A program made the translations under genes and the position numbers. Below, piece after piece: positions 21,701 through 32,776 of a stretch of DNA of 64,000 bases. This DNA comes from Fomitopsis serialis (lineage: Eukaryota > Basidiomycota > Agaricomycetes > Polyporales > Fomitopsidaceae): NCBI RefSeq assembly GCF_022376445.1, contig NW_025955081.1, forward strand, positions 1-64,000, written 5' to 3'. Below the pieces are notes generated by a model. The model was not told where the DNA came from. It saw only the letters and a list, made by a program, of their open reading frames with translations, and did no database searches. Position 1 is the stretch's first letter. Each line of letters begins with the position of its first letter.

Positions 21701-24146
21701 CCGGGGTAGAGGCGGACAGCCGGCGAAGATGGAGTCGCGAAGCCGTTCAAGAACGAATCCGCGGCTTGTGTCCGCGCCTGCGTCTCTCCGCCAGTTCAAG
21801 GCGAGAGATCCTTTGTGGTTGCTTCCTGAAACCCCACCGTTCACCATCGACCTCGTCGATACTCCGAGCGAGGTGATCATGTCATATGACCCTTCTGGAC
21901 CGAAGGATGGCGTCGTTCTTCCGTGGTCGAAGTACCTGCGGAGGCTGGTCGAGATGGTTGAAGGCGAGAAGGAGTGGGAGGTCCTGTCATATGTGCTCTG
22001 CCACCTCCCGACACAGCTTGCCAACAAGCATCTGTTCTGCGGGCCGAAGTCGAAAATCGTGCTGGGCGAGATGGTTCATGCCATCTGTACGGGCATCCTG
22101 AACAACAATCTAGCCGGGCATATCGAGCGTTGGCCGGACAACCTCATTCCGAGAGATGCACATGGTCTGGCGTATCATACGTTGACCGTGTTGATCAGCT
22201 ACAAGCGCTGCTTCCCGGACTTACATGTTCGGCACCTGGTAGTGGAGGCCTTTCTGCAGGGGCTCAGCGGGCAGTCGTCTACGATCAAGTGCTGTCTGCA
22301 TGCATTGTCACTGTCTGCGTTCGAGTTACAGCCCTCGATGACGAGGTATTTGTCCACGATCCTCAAGAAGTTGTCGGATATCATGTCGAATCCGGCTATG
22401 GCAGTTCACATCATCGATTTTCTGGCTATCGTCGGGTCCGTTCCTACCCTACACTCGAACTTCACGGAAGACGACTACAAGATGGTCTTCGGCGTGGCGC
22501 TGCAATATCTGCAACACTACAATCACTCCAACGACATGCCTATATCCGGGGCTCTGGCGCAGCATGTTCGAATCATGTCATACTACATCGTCTACCTCTG
22601 GTTCCTCGCGGTGGACCTCCACGACCGCCCTCGGCATATCAAGTACATATCGAGGCAACTGTTGCTGGCAAACGAGGGCAGAGAGGAGATTGATGAACCT
22701 ACGGAAGTGTGCTTTGACTGGCTTGCGCGCTACACATACGCCAGTGCCGATCCTCGTCCCGCCGAGTCGATGCTCAACGACATCGTCATGAATCCCAGCG
22801 TGCAGCAGCAACACCACGAGCCTGCTGTTAGCGAGAAGTCCTGGATCGGTGGTACTGCCGTCATCACAGTGCGCACCTTGGCTAGGCGTGGTTGGATGGA
22901 GGTGATCACCCGCCGCTCATCTGGTCTCACGAAGTTCCTCTGCAGAGCGGAGAACGTCCCGATGGTACCCGTTGGGGACGTTGACCCCGACATGGCTTCC
23001 GTTGCGGCGACATTGACGCTAGACCGAGGATTCCATAGCAGAGGTGTAGAGGAGTGGCACGAGAATCGTCATCGCAGGGTGAAGAGTCTGTCATGTGAGT
23101 TGAGATTCTCTGTATTAAGGACTTCGCTCATATGGGCCCAGCATGAGCTTCAGAGCAACATGGGCGGTCCCACAGAGGATGAAGCTTTAAAACCAGACCC
23201 TATCACCGGTTACATTTGGAGCGGGTCTGCTCCGTCGCAAAGGCGGAAGAATGTCGCCATCGATCCAGCCTATTTTGCCCTGCAGCTCTCCTCTTATCCT
23301 GACAACGTCTCCTCTGCCAAGCTGCGTCCAGTGACCGATTCCAATCGACTGCAGAGCTTCTTTCGCAGTCTCGACCGTATGCCGGTGATCGACACGCACA
23401 AAGTCGGCATCATGTACGTGGCGCCGGGCCAGCGAGAAGAAAGCGAGATCCTCCGTAATAGTCACGGATCGCCTGCCTACAGCCGCTTTTTGGAGGGTCT
23501 CGCACGGCTGATCAATCTTCGCGGACAGAAAGATGTCTACGCTGGAGGGCTCGATCCAGACGATGACGGCGAGTATGCGTATGCATGGTGGGATGACACT
23601 GGCCAGATCCTATTTCACACGGCGACGCTTATGCCTGCTTCGGACGCGAACTGTCTGAACAAAAAAGCGCACATCGGAAATGACTTCGTTCGGATCGTCT
23701 GGAACGATTCGGGCATGCCTTACAGATTTGATACCCTGGCCACGCAGTTTCAATTCGTCAACATTGTCATCGAGCCTCATTCTCGCGGTGCCATTGCCGC
23801 GTTCTCAAACAACCTGCACGAGAACGAGTACTTCAAGGTCATCGTGCAGCGCGCAGAAGGGATGACGGAGTTCACCCCCATCGGTGACTTCAAGCTGATT
23901 TCGGCCGAAAAACTTCCGCTTCTCGTTAGGCAGTTGAGCCTGCTCACCGACTGGTTTGTATCCGTGTATCAACATACGAAGAACGACACAGAACGGACGG
24001 AAATGGTCACGAACTGGCGTTCGCGTTTGCAGGCCATCAAGAGGTTCCGCGCGCAGATGCTGTCTCAGCAACCGTTCACCGACGATGTCGCAAAAGAGCA
24101 AGGCCCCAAGGCACAGCTGTACCGCGACTTCACGACGATATATTAG
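18771..24146 (+). CDS. TSC2: tuberin (TSC2) homologue, Rheb GTPase-activating protein
   Basis: Two exons, 18771-20389 and 20450-24146, separated by a 60 nt GT-AG intron, encode 1771 residues, close to human tuberin (about 1800). Tuberin with hamartin stimulates GTP hydrolysis by Rheb and so restrains TORC1. Residues 1-1000 are helical alpha-alpha repeat with Ser/Pro-rich linkers (tuberin N-terminal and middle domains). The Rap/Ran-GAP domain lies at about residues 1530-1720: HKVGIMYVAPGQ, FLEGLARLINLRGQKD, then HIGNDFVRIVWND, which contains the catalytic asparagine thumb (the N of IGND), then FNIVIEPHS-type strand VNIVIEPHSRGA, and FKLISAEKLPLLVRQLSLL. The frame is unbroken over 5.3 kb, which makes this the cleanest long gene in the window. 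It converges on the GEN1-type nuclease, 190 bp away. Confidence 0.93.
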
Positions 24147-24336
24147 GAATGTATTAGTAGGGTTTCAACTGTGTTCTTGGTTTGACATCGCTGTCTCCTC
24201 TCTTCCTCTGGCATCTCTGTAGCAAGCATAGTAGATCATGACCCTCCCATCCATCATCTCGTATTCCCGGACTCACAGAAAGCAAAGAATGGAGTGTAGT
24301 AAACAACGAATACATTTGATACCGCCAGACTGCAAA

Positions 24337-27300
24337 TCACGTTAGATCGATGATATCGTGGGGATCCACGAGTACTTGTGTCGAGAATTTATGTCTCGCT
24401 CTCGCCGATGTGGATTTTGCCGATACATTGGACGTTGTTGACACCTTGGTCCTCGCCAGGAACAACGGGGCGATCTTGGGCTGACGAGGGCCCTCTGGCT
24501 CTGAGTCGCTCGATATAGATATCACTGACACATCGAATAAGTGGTCTCGCTGCGGCGATGAAGACGAAGTCTTCGTGGCCACCCTACTGGGAGGCTGGCG
24601 GATTGGCGACGGGGAAATAGGTCTGTCTGAGAACTCTTCACCCTCACTGGATGACATGACGGATACAGGGGATGTCGGCCTGGTCTTGCCCTGCCTACGG
24701 GGTGATGTTTGTTTCTGCGATTTACGCGGAGATTTCTGCAACGGTCCATCGCGGTTGGCTTTGTCAATATGTCTCTCGACCGGCGACTGGCTGCGGCTAG
24801 ACAATCGCTTCGCGTACGGACGAAGAATGCCCACGCTGTCGGCCCTGATCAATCCGGTGGAGGTTGGCCTGTCGTCGCGTACTTCATCTTTGTCGAAGGA
24901 CATGGGAAAGGGGGCGGGAACAAATGTCTGTCTTTCGCTTGATGAGTCTGACAGGCTCAGGCCCGTGGATGATGGGCGAGAGGTGTTTGTAAGAGAAGGC
25001 AGCCTTGACGAGGAAGCAGCCGATCGAGCAAGGTCGGATTCAGTATCAGTGTCGAATGCAGGGGCCGGGCCGGACGGCTTCGACACGATCCGTTTGGAAG
25101 TCGTGGGCTCCTCAGCGAACAGTGCAGAAACCTTGGCGGTACTTGACTTCGTCTTGCTCGGTTTGCCGCTCGTATGTGTAGGTTTACCAACGACGAAGAA
25201 CTCCTTGACGGTGCTGGCTTGTTTAGGAATTGTAGCGACGACGGCTAGCTTCTGCTTGGCTGTACTGGCCTTCGGCCTTGCTTTCTTCGGAGTCGGTGAG
25301 ACGGAACCATCTGAACTTTCTTCCTCCTCTTCCAGGACAAGTACAGGAACCTTCTTCCCTGCCTTAGCTTTCGTTCCGACAGCGTTAGTCCCTTTGGCCT
25401 TGGAGCCACGCGCAGCGGCAGAGACTTTCCCTGCCTTCTTGGCCGCACGCATCTCCTGGATCCCTTCGAACTCATCCACAAGGTCAGGCTGCGCGACGCG
25501 CACCATACACGCAGGCAACCAGATCCTCAAGTGACTCTGAGGATCGGGTGGCGGCTTCGGTACACGCTTCTTCCCTTTCCCATCGCCATCCGAGTCGTCG
25601 TCTTCTGGCAAGTCTGAATCATCGTCCAGCCCCGTTGCCAATGCCGTACGGAGACCCCTCACCCCGGACTCAGACAGCCGGATGAGATGTGCGGGGGCGA
25701 CCTCGAGACGATACTCGAGGACACCATCTGTAGATGCGTGTTGTCGTGACGAGTGAATCTTGACGATGAGCTTGTCTTCGTCATCTTCATCTTCGCTGTC
25801 GGAGTCGTCACCTCCTGCGCGTTTGGGCGAGTTCAGCTGCAGCGAGGAGAAATGCTCGTAATGACCGACGACGGCGTCCCGGGAACGCGACGCTCCCTAT
25901 CCTTCCCCTTCTTCGTAGGGGTCGTGGGTTACAGACTGCCGTACGCGCTGCCCGAGACGCTGCACGCTTGTCTCCAACAACGCAACACGTCTCAGGATTC
26001 GCAACACAGCAGCAGGCCAGAGCACCGTCCTGAAGCGCTTGATGATGATCTCCTTCACCCCCACTCGAAGTACATCTCGCACAGCCGGCATTTTTCCAAG
26101 GTCAGGCTCCTTCTCCCAATCAATCTTGTATTCTTCGACACGCGGCCCTTGGCAGCTGCCTCCGACTCGGACGTGACGGGGTTCGTGTACGATAGGAGGA
26201 CGTCGATGTCGGGGAAGTCTTCAGGGATCTTCTTCGACAACGCAGCGTACTTCTTGCCAAGAATTCCGCGCGCGTTCGAGCGTAGCTCAGCGCGCACCTC
26301 CTCCGCCAGCCGCGCAGGAAGGCAGGGAGCTCCGAGCGCGGAGAGTGCGCGCTGCGGTTAGGAGGCTGTCGCCGAACCCGCAGCGCGCTAGCCCGTGCGC
26401 AATCGTGCCACCGCACCCGGCAAGACCGGAATGGTAGTCGCCTCCACGGAGGACACCGATGAGAATTAGCCCGCCGTGTGTCAGTTGGATGGAGGGGTGC
26501 GTGAGGATGGCGTGTGAGGTGTAGGTTGCAACATGATTGCCGTCTTCACGACCTGCGCTGTTCTTAAGGGAGTGTGCGCGGTTACCGGATAGAGTTATGC
26601 TGGCACTGTTAAGTAGAATGCATCAGTATCTAGAGTGAAGAATGATGGTGAGTGAGAAGGAGCGTCGTATTTAAGACGAGTAGGGCCTCGTTGAGTGTTG
26701 TCAGGAAACCGCGCTGAATGTCCACGAACATCGATGATGACCGCATATCTGCGTTAGGGGCCCAACTAAATGAATGGGCAGGGCTCTGGTAATGACGAAT
26801 GTTCCACCCAGGCCGGGCGGTCTCAGCCCATGAAATGAGCGCAGTAGACATATCACGACGCGTATCCACGAACAGAAGGAAAATCACTTACTTCCGGACA
26901 ACCATTTTCCCTCCGAATAGAAACGTGTCCACGTCGTCGGTGTAAACTGCATCAATGACGCCCAAGCGATTCAGGTAAGCCAACTCCGCTTCTGCCTCTC
27001 CAGGAGCCTGACATTCGTCAAAACGTGTCAGTGATGCACTATGACGCTGATAGATGCCAGAGGGACACAACCCACCATGCGCCACTCGAATCCGAATGCA
27101 TTGATGATTTCTTGCATGCCTTGTATCATCCAGTGGTTCTTGCCGCTAATTCTCTTCCGCGCTTGATTTCAGGCCTCTTGGGACCATCAAACACAAAGAG
27201 GGGTAGGAAGGGAGAGCTCATGAGCTTTGTGCATTTGAAGAACAACGTGCGGAGTTCGGGATTCTCCCCTTCTCGACCGTACGCTGCGTGGAAGAACCAG

Positions 27301-27491
27301 ATACTTGCGTCTATGCCGACGCGGAAGCCGCGCACTCCGTCGGGGTTTGCCTCGAAGCCATCGACGACAGATAGATGGGTTAGAGAGCGCGTCTCTCCTG
27401 CCGGACGGAGGATCTGTTCGAATGTCAGAATACCTGCGATTCAGGGGCTCCACGAAGGACCACGTACATCCCACAAGCCAGCGACACCCAT
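24337..27491 (-). CDS. GEN1/Yen1-type XPG Holliday-junction nuclease, broken by several frameshifts as read
   Basis: ATG 27491 starts MGVAGLWD, spliced to ILRPAGETRSLTHLSVV and GFRVGIDASIWFFHAAYG: the XPG N-nuclease with its first metal-binding Asp in GIDAS. The XPG-I part, APGEAEAELAYLNRLGVIDA and TDDVDTFLFG (26.9-27.07 kb), supplies the EAEAE and TDDVD acidic residues. The helix-hairpin-helix part (GGLILIGVLRGGDYHSGLAG) is at about 26.4-26.6 kb. The C-terminal 440 residues (25662-24337) are disordered, rich in Ser/Pro/Lys, and end near DPHDIIDLT. As read, the frame changes near 27150, 26350, 26325, 26070, 26055 and 25860. Each is explained by one missing base, so it is either a decaying pseudogene or an error-prone consensus. 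The intron between about 26.88 and 26.60 kb is also unusually long. Confidence 0.75.
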
Positions 27492-28052
27492 TTAAGATAG
27501 TTGGGTAGTGTGTGAGACAAGTCCGCTTGAGGTTCTAAGTGGGAGGATCAATGTGAGTAGAAACGACCGGTCGGTGCCACCTCGACGATCCGTCTTCAAG
27601 GTGGCGCATCTCAGATTCTCGCTGTTGTGAACCGCGTCGCGTGACGTGACACAAACTCCCGTGCGTGTGACAGACGCGTCCCCTATTACACGACCTCCTC
27701 GCGATCGCCTGTCAACTCAGATAACTCGTGTCCCTCAGGTCTTCCCTAGTAGGCACACCCCACACAAGTACGACTCTGCTCAGTGGAAGGATGACGGTAT
27801 ACCTGTCAATATCCAATCATCAATGCTACTACTTAACATCACTGGCAGACACGAGCTGCTCCATACATGCAACTTGAACACACACGCGACACGAATCGAG
27901 AATTCTGGGCCTTCCGCTCTCTCAGTCTTCGATTCGCATGCCTCGTCTCTTAGCTGCTTTCCAGTGTTGTTTGTGCGAAATAAACGCCACAGCCATCCCG
28001 TATTACATGGTCATACACGTTCTTCAAGTTCGAATTCCTCCGAGGTGCGCGA
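27492..28052. other. intergenic region upstream of the nuclease gene
   Basis: It lies between the nuclease start and the 3' end of the F-box gene. No conserved ORF, RNA or repeat is visible. Confidence 0.5.
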
Positions 28053-29439
28053 TCAATGATAACGTACTCCATTTACAACTAATTTGGCATCTAGATGCCG
28101 CGCAGCCAAAGTTGGAGCCAGTCTGTCCTTCATCCACCGCACTGTGTAGCGTATGAAGTTATCCGCCGGAGGCACGAGGTCGAACCTGCAGTCAAAAGTG
28201 ATCGACAATCCTGGACATCGTCGAGAGAGAGAAACGAGTGCATGGTTCAATGCTTCCCAATCCACTGGATCTCCCGCATCCTCTTCATGCATATCACGGA
28301 ACACCTGAGCTATGTACTTGAAGTCTCTCAAGTCGCTGCCCGTAAAGGAAGACAGGAAGTCCGTGAGCGGTCGTGCGGGAGCAGGTCACGGTAGTATGAG
28401 CGCATGTGGAGGGAGCGCAGAAACCTGTACTTTGAGAGGTCGAGCAGCGGGAGGACTGTACAGCAACCCAGGGAAAAGCCTACATGTCAGCACCATCGAC
28501 GTGCGGATTACATTGACTCGGCCACTCGCCTCTTACATCTGACAGAGAAAAGGCAAGATGCTCCAACATGGCGCACTCCCTCCCACCGAGGAGCTCCGCC
28601 AGACGCGACGTCGCCCCCCAGGTGTGGAAAAGGTCGATGTCGAGTTTGTGGAGGTCTAATTCGACCGAGGGACGAGACAGCCAGTCCAGCGCGGGCGACG
28701 CAGCCCACGTGCTCGTATCCAACCTCAGCTCACGAAGGCGGACGCACGGTGCTCCTCCGCTATCACGCGCGATGATGCGATCCGGAGGATGCACGGATCG
28801 CGAAGCCTCAAGAGTGGGCATGAACGCGATGTCGAGAGCGTTCAGTTCTGGGAACGACTTGAAGAATTGTACGACTGCTTCGCCGGACGCGATGAGGGAA
28901 GACGCAGAGCTGGAGATGCGCAGCGAGGTCAATCGCGGGAAGAGCATTGAAGGCGACGATGCGGAAGCCGATTCCGACTCGGTAGCTGGTGCATTCGCCG
29001 TCCTAGACCTGTCCGGGATCTCCGATGCTGAGTCGACGAGTCCAGCGGACTCCATCAAGAAGATCAGTCCGTTCCAGTCGAAGTCGTACATCCGCAGACA
29101 CTCGAGGTTCGGCAGGTGACGTGAGATCTCTACAAGGAGAGCGCATCGCAGTAGCAAATCGCGATGCTTCCCCGTCAATCCCATACGAGGGAGCTCCAAG
29201 TCGAGGACGTATTCACCGATTCTCGTCCCTGCCTCCCAGGATGATTCTAGAGCCGCCAGGAAACGCAGGCCTTGTCTTCTCCGTAAGAGCTGTACTTTGC
29301 GGAACAGGTGGCGACGTGCGCGCGGAGACCACGAACGGCAGATCAGGGAGCAGATCCTGAGACAACCTCTGTTGTCGTGAAGACAGTCGATGACAGCTTC
29401 GCACAACTCGAGCGGCAGTTGAGTTGGTGCTGATGGCAT
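28053..29439 (-). CDS. F-box protein
   Basis: ATG 29439. Residues 8-50 form an F-box: LPLELCEAVIDCLHDN, CSLICRSWSPRARRHLFRKV. Such proteins present substrates to SCF ubiquitin ligases. The remaining 270 residues look like degenerate leucine-rich repeats (LPNLECLRMYDFDW, FPRLTSLRIS, FPELNALDIAFMP, RLRELRLDTS). The first exon ends near 28549 (donor GTAAGA). Downstream pieces LLDLSKYRFLRSLHMRSYYRD and LRDFKYIAQVFRDM extend the LRR-like part to a stop at 28053. Between them, near 28385, the frame shifts by one base without a plausible intron. Agaricomycete genomes carry hundreds of such F-box/LRR genes; the substrate is unknown. Confidence 0.75.
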
Positions 29440-30398
29440 TCCTGCATGGTCTTAACACTCAGTCGACTAGTTTCGTGGCACAGCAGGTATGACGACCTCT
29501 TACCAGTGCTTGGACAGCGTTGTATATCGTCGATGGGTGCGTTCGCTGAGAGAGTTCGGTGGGCGATCGGCGGGCGAGTTCCATGTCGAGCGCTTCGCCT
29601 ATCAAGTTCTTATCAGCCGCTGATTAGTCACGCACTTCTTGCGACGGAACTCTGTTCATATCGAGGACTCTTGAGTACTGAGCAATATTAATTATTCTCA
29701 ACAGGCGGGCATACGGTGAACATGTCTCTTGATTTGGCTTTATTTATCACTGCAAAACATGTATCGCGCCCTACAAGAAGAACAGTGCTTGCGGCGCACC
29801 GCATCAGCATGCTACTAGTGTACGGTCAATGGCAAGTAGCTCTGGATAACTCATCGCTCAATGAGTGCATTCTCGCGGCAAAGTGTACAGTCTCTTTCGC
29901 ATGATGCATTTCAAGAGTATTGGCAGCAAACAATACCCGTAGCCCCTTGAATCCCCTTCGAACGCGGCGTAAACAGTGGCACGCGTCGTCCCGGGCTAAG
30001 CCACGTGATCGCGTTGGCTTGGCCCAGTTAAGTCACAAGCGCCGGGATCGGGATTCGATTGTTCTCTCAATTACATACACTCGACGCGTTCATGCTCGTG
30101 TACGATTGTTCCAGCACCATGAATTACGCTCTATGACCACTCGGCGCTCATACACTAGTACTGGCACTTGTCTTGCAATCTGCGAAAACTAACCATTCAT
30201 CTGAGCGACGTCCGTTTGGCATGGCAGACATTGACAAGGCTATTTCCGGCTTTCCATACGTCGAACAACTCTTGGTAGGCTCTCAAGTCTGATTCGGAGC
30301 GGATTATGTGTTTGCGTGAGTGGTGAAACAATCCATGTCCCTCGATTGTCCACTGGACGCGGACATTGTCCACCTAATCGGGATGGCAGGGCTTCCAG
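29440..30398. other. intergenic region
   Basis: About 960 bp upstream of the F-box gene and of the TATA-containing promoter at 30.4 kb. Only short unsupported frames. I see no gene. Confidence 0.5.
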
Positions 30399-30406
30399 TA
30401 TAAATA
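30399..30406 (+). promoter_or_regulatory. TATA box
   Basis: TATAAATA, 61 bp upstream of the ATG at 30467. The spacing fits a transcription start near 30430 and a 5' UTR of about 40 nt. Confidence 0.55.
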
Positions 30407-30466
30407 GGCCCCTGCAAGCCCCCCTCAGTGCTTAACGGTCCACCGACACACATCGCTTTGACACCT

Positions 30467-30607
30467 ATGTATCTCACCGTACTATATACGCACCCCTTGC
30501 TACCACTCCTCCTAACCATCTGCACCGCAATCCGCTCGCCGATCGACATCCCGCAACTACGGGATTTCCCTGTCGCGGACCGTCCGTCTCGCGCTCTGGA
30601 GCGGTGA
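30467..30607 (+). CDS. candidate small secreted peptide or first exon of a secreted protein
   Basis: ATG 30467 opens 46 codons. The N-terminus has a hydrophobic core, THPLLPLLLTICTAI, like a signal peptide, followed by a short polar tail ending SRALER. The frame stops at TGA 30605-30607. However, a GTGAAG donor-like sequence overlaps that stop, so the gene may instead splice into the frames at 30.8-32.2 kb. The upstream TATA box supports real transcription. No homologue is recognised. Confidence 0.4.
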   Translation: MYLTVLYTHPLLPLLLTICTAIRSPIDIPQLRDFPVADRPSRALER

Positions 30608-30799
30608 AGACGACTCGCCGATCCACATACCGGGAGTTTGAGCGCCTTGTGGACCGCGGGTAGCATACAAACCCCAGATCCTCCCGCCGGATGCGCGGAG
30701 CCCCGACTCTGGGACGTGATCGACTGTCAGTGACTCAAGCTCGTCCGCGACTAGCTAACTGACTTTTCCCCGGAAGATGTACCACCAGCATCCTTCGCG

Positions 30800-32191
30800 G
30801 TGAAATTGAACCTCGCTCCTCTGCAGGGTGGCTCGCTGGCGGGTCGTGTACCATCCCTTTGGGCCGCGCTCATTCTGGGGCAACAGGTCAGGCATCACCA
30901 AGCGAGCGACTCAAGAACCCCAATGACTACAAGAGAGTCATGTGCCGACTCTGCACTCACGGAAGGCAGCTGCGGACACCCAGGCATCATCAGGGTCTAA
31001 CGACGAGGTGCGACGACTTGGGAGAGCAGCTTAGACGCGTCGGTGAGCGACACCTCGCGATTTCGCCGTCCGTCGCTGTACGAACTGATGCAGCTTACCC
31101 AGAGAAGGCCACCGCTACTGGTGGGCCGCCGCGCGAAGCGAAGAGTTCATGTACGAAGACAAACCGATGGTTTCCAAACGGACGACAAACCCTCCTTGCC
31201 ACTCGCTGCCACGTTCGCACAACACTCGCGGTGTATCAGTAAATTCGAGCATACGGATGAAGAGAAACTACCGCGAGCGCTGTCCTTCGGGGACATGTGG
31301 TCGTCACCTCGGGGATATCCCACCACCGTCGACGGGGTGCAAGTGTCGCATACAGTGCTCCGAGTCGAAGAGACGGTCCGGCACCGCAGTGGAAATACAG
31401 CCGAGGTTGCCGAAGAAACAATCGACCCGAGACTTCTTCTCGGCGAAGTCAACCTTCAAAAGGAGGAAGAAGAACCGGGGGCTGGCGACCTCGAAGGTGT
31501 AGCATCCCAATTTGCTTCATCTGGTTTGTCCAGCGTCTCTTCTCCACCCCTCTTTCATAATAATGTCTGCTTCCTAGCTCTATCCGGCTGCCTCGCCAAC
31601 ATATCCCGTAGATGCGGAATACGACCTGGCAGACATCGCGTTGTGGCCACTCGCCGCGAGCTCACATCAAGACGATCGGACATGGCCGACACGCTCCACC
31701 GTCCCCCACCACTCTTCGTGACACTCCAGATCCAGATCCGACCGGAGCCGAAGAACGCACCAGTCGCCCCGCGGACGAACGCACGGGCTACTCCTCATCG
31801 ACATCCTTCACGTTGCCGAGTTCACCCGTTCAATGACGCAGTCTGGGTCCGCGTACGTATATGCTCCCTTCCAACTCTGCAGCCGTGGTGCACCGAACCT
31901 GCAACAGCCATTGCTGCCCGCCACGGGCCGGCACGAGCGCGCGAGCAGAGTGGCGGGAGGGCCCTCCACCGAAGTCACAAAGGCGAAAGTCCATCACCTC
32001 CCGCGATATACGGAGAAAGTATACCGCAACACAACCCGCATCGGGGCGCGCAGACTGGGTGGCTCATTCGCCTACGGTCTGCGCGTCGTCGACATAGCGC
32101 ATCGCAGCCGCGACGGGACAGGGCCGGCACCCTGACGTACCGGGGCCACAGCGACTACTCGACCGCGCACAGTAGCAGTGCGGATTCATAG
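30800..32191 (+). other. possible downstream exons of the gene starting at 30467
   Basis: Overlapping plus-strand frames 30800-31000, 31043-32191, 31612-31836 and 31833-32135. The stretch DTSRFRRPSLYELMQL to about 31.5 kb has protein-like composition, as does GYSSSTSFTLPSSPV near 31.8 kb. The 382-codon frame 31043-32191 becomes His/Arg-rich after 31.6 kb and is unlikely to be translated to its end. I could not fix exon borders. Confidence 0.3.
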
Positions 32192-32716
32192 CCGCTCGCA
32201 GGCTGAGGACAGGGAGCTCCCACAAGCGAACGAGACGTCGGACCAGGACCCGGAGCAACACCGTCGCTTTGAGCGGCACCACCGGGAATCGGATGAGTCT
32301 GACGGCCTGCTAACGGCGCTACGTCGCCGCCGGGCATTGCGTGGGTCGATGATCCGCCTCAGGGGCCGAGTGTATGGCCTTCTCGTGTGCGGTCGGGTCG
32401 CGCAGTCGCGCGGCGCGAGTCGTGTGCGAGATGGTGGTGCTCTCTATCTCAGGGACGGCCTGCGCACTCGACAAGCTGCCTAGCTGACCGACTTTCAGCT
32501 TCAGCCTCCACTGCACAGAGCATCTACAGCCTCGACGCGTATTCTGCACGTACATTACACGATTTCATAGACGTACCGCTAACTGTATGTATGAGCGAAT
32601 GATCTTTCAGCACGCAACCGCCTAAACCGCCCTCGATCAGACCTCAACCACGCACTCCGCAACGCGCGAACCGACGCACCACCGGATATCCAAGCCACCC
32701 TAGGCAGCCCTTCCAC
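32192..32716. other. intergenic region
   Basis: GC-rich sequence between the unresolved plus-strand frames and the 3' end of the cytidylyltransferase gene. Nothing that I can support as a gene. Confidence 0.4.
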
Positions 32717-32719
32717 ACA

Positions 32720-32768
32720 CCACGCTCCACGCTCTACGCTCCACGCTCTACGCTCTACGTTCTACGCG
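32720..32768. repeat. heptamer minisatellite
   Basis: About six to seven tandem copies of a 7 bp unit alternating CTCCACG and CTCTACG, just downstream of the stop of the cytidylyltransferase gene. Confidence 0.7.
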
Positions 32769-32776
32769 AAGCGCAC

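Noticed and set aside
24575..25534. 319-codon plus-strand frame
   Set aside because: It is antisense to the low-complexity C-terminus of the XPG-type nuclease and has no domain or splice support.
31043..32191. 382-codon plus-strand frame as a single-exon gene
   Set aside because: The start is GTG-like, and after about 31.6 kb the composition is GC-driven His/Arg/Pro. Parts may be exons, but not the whole frame.
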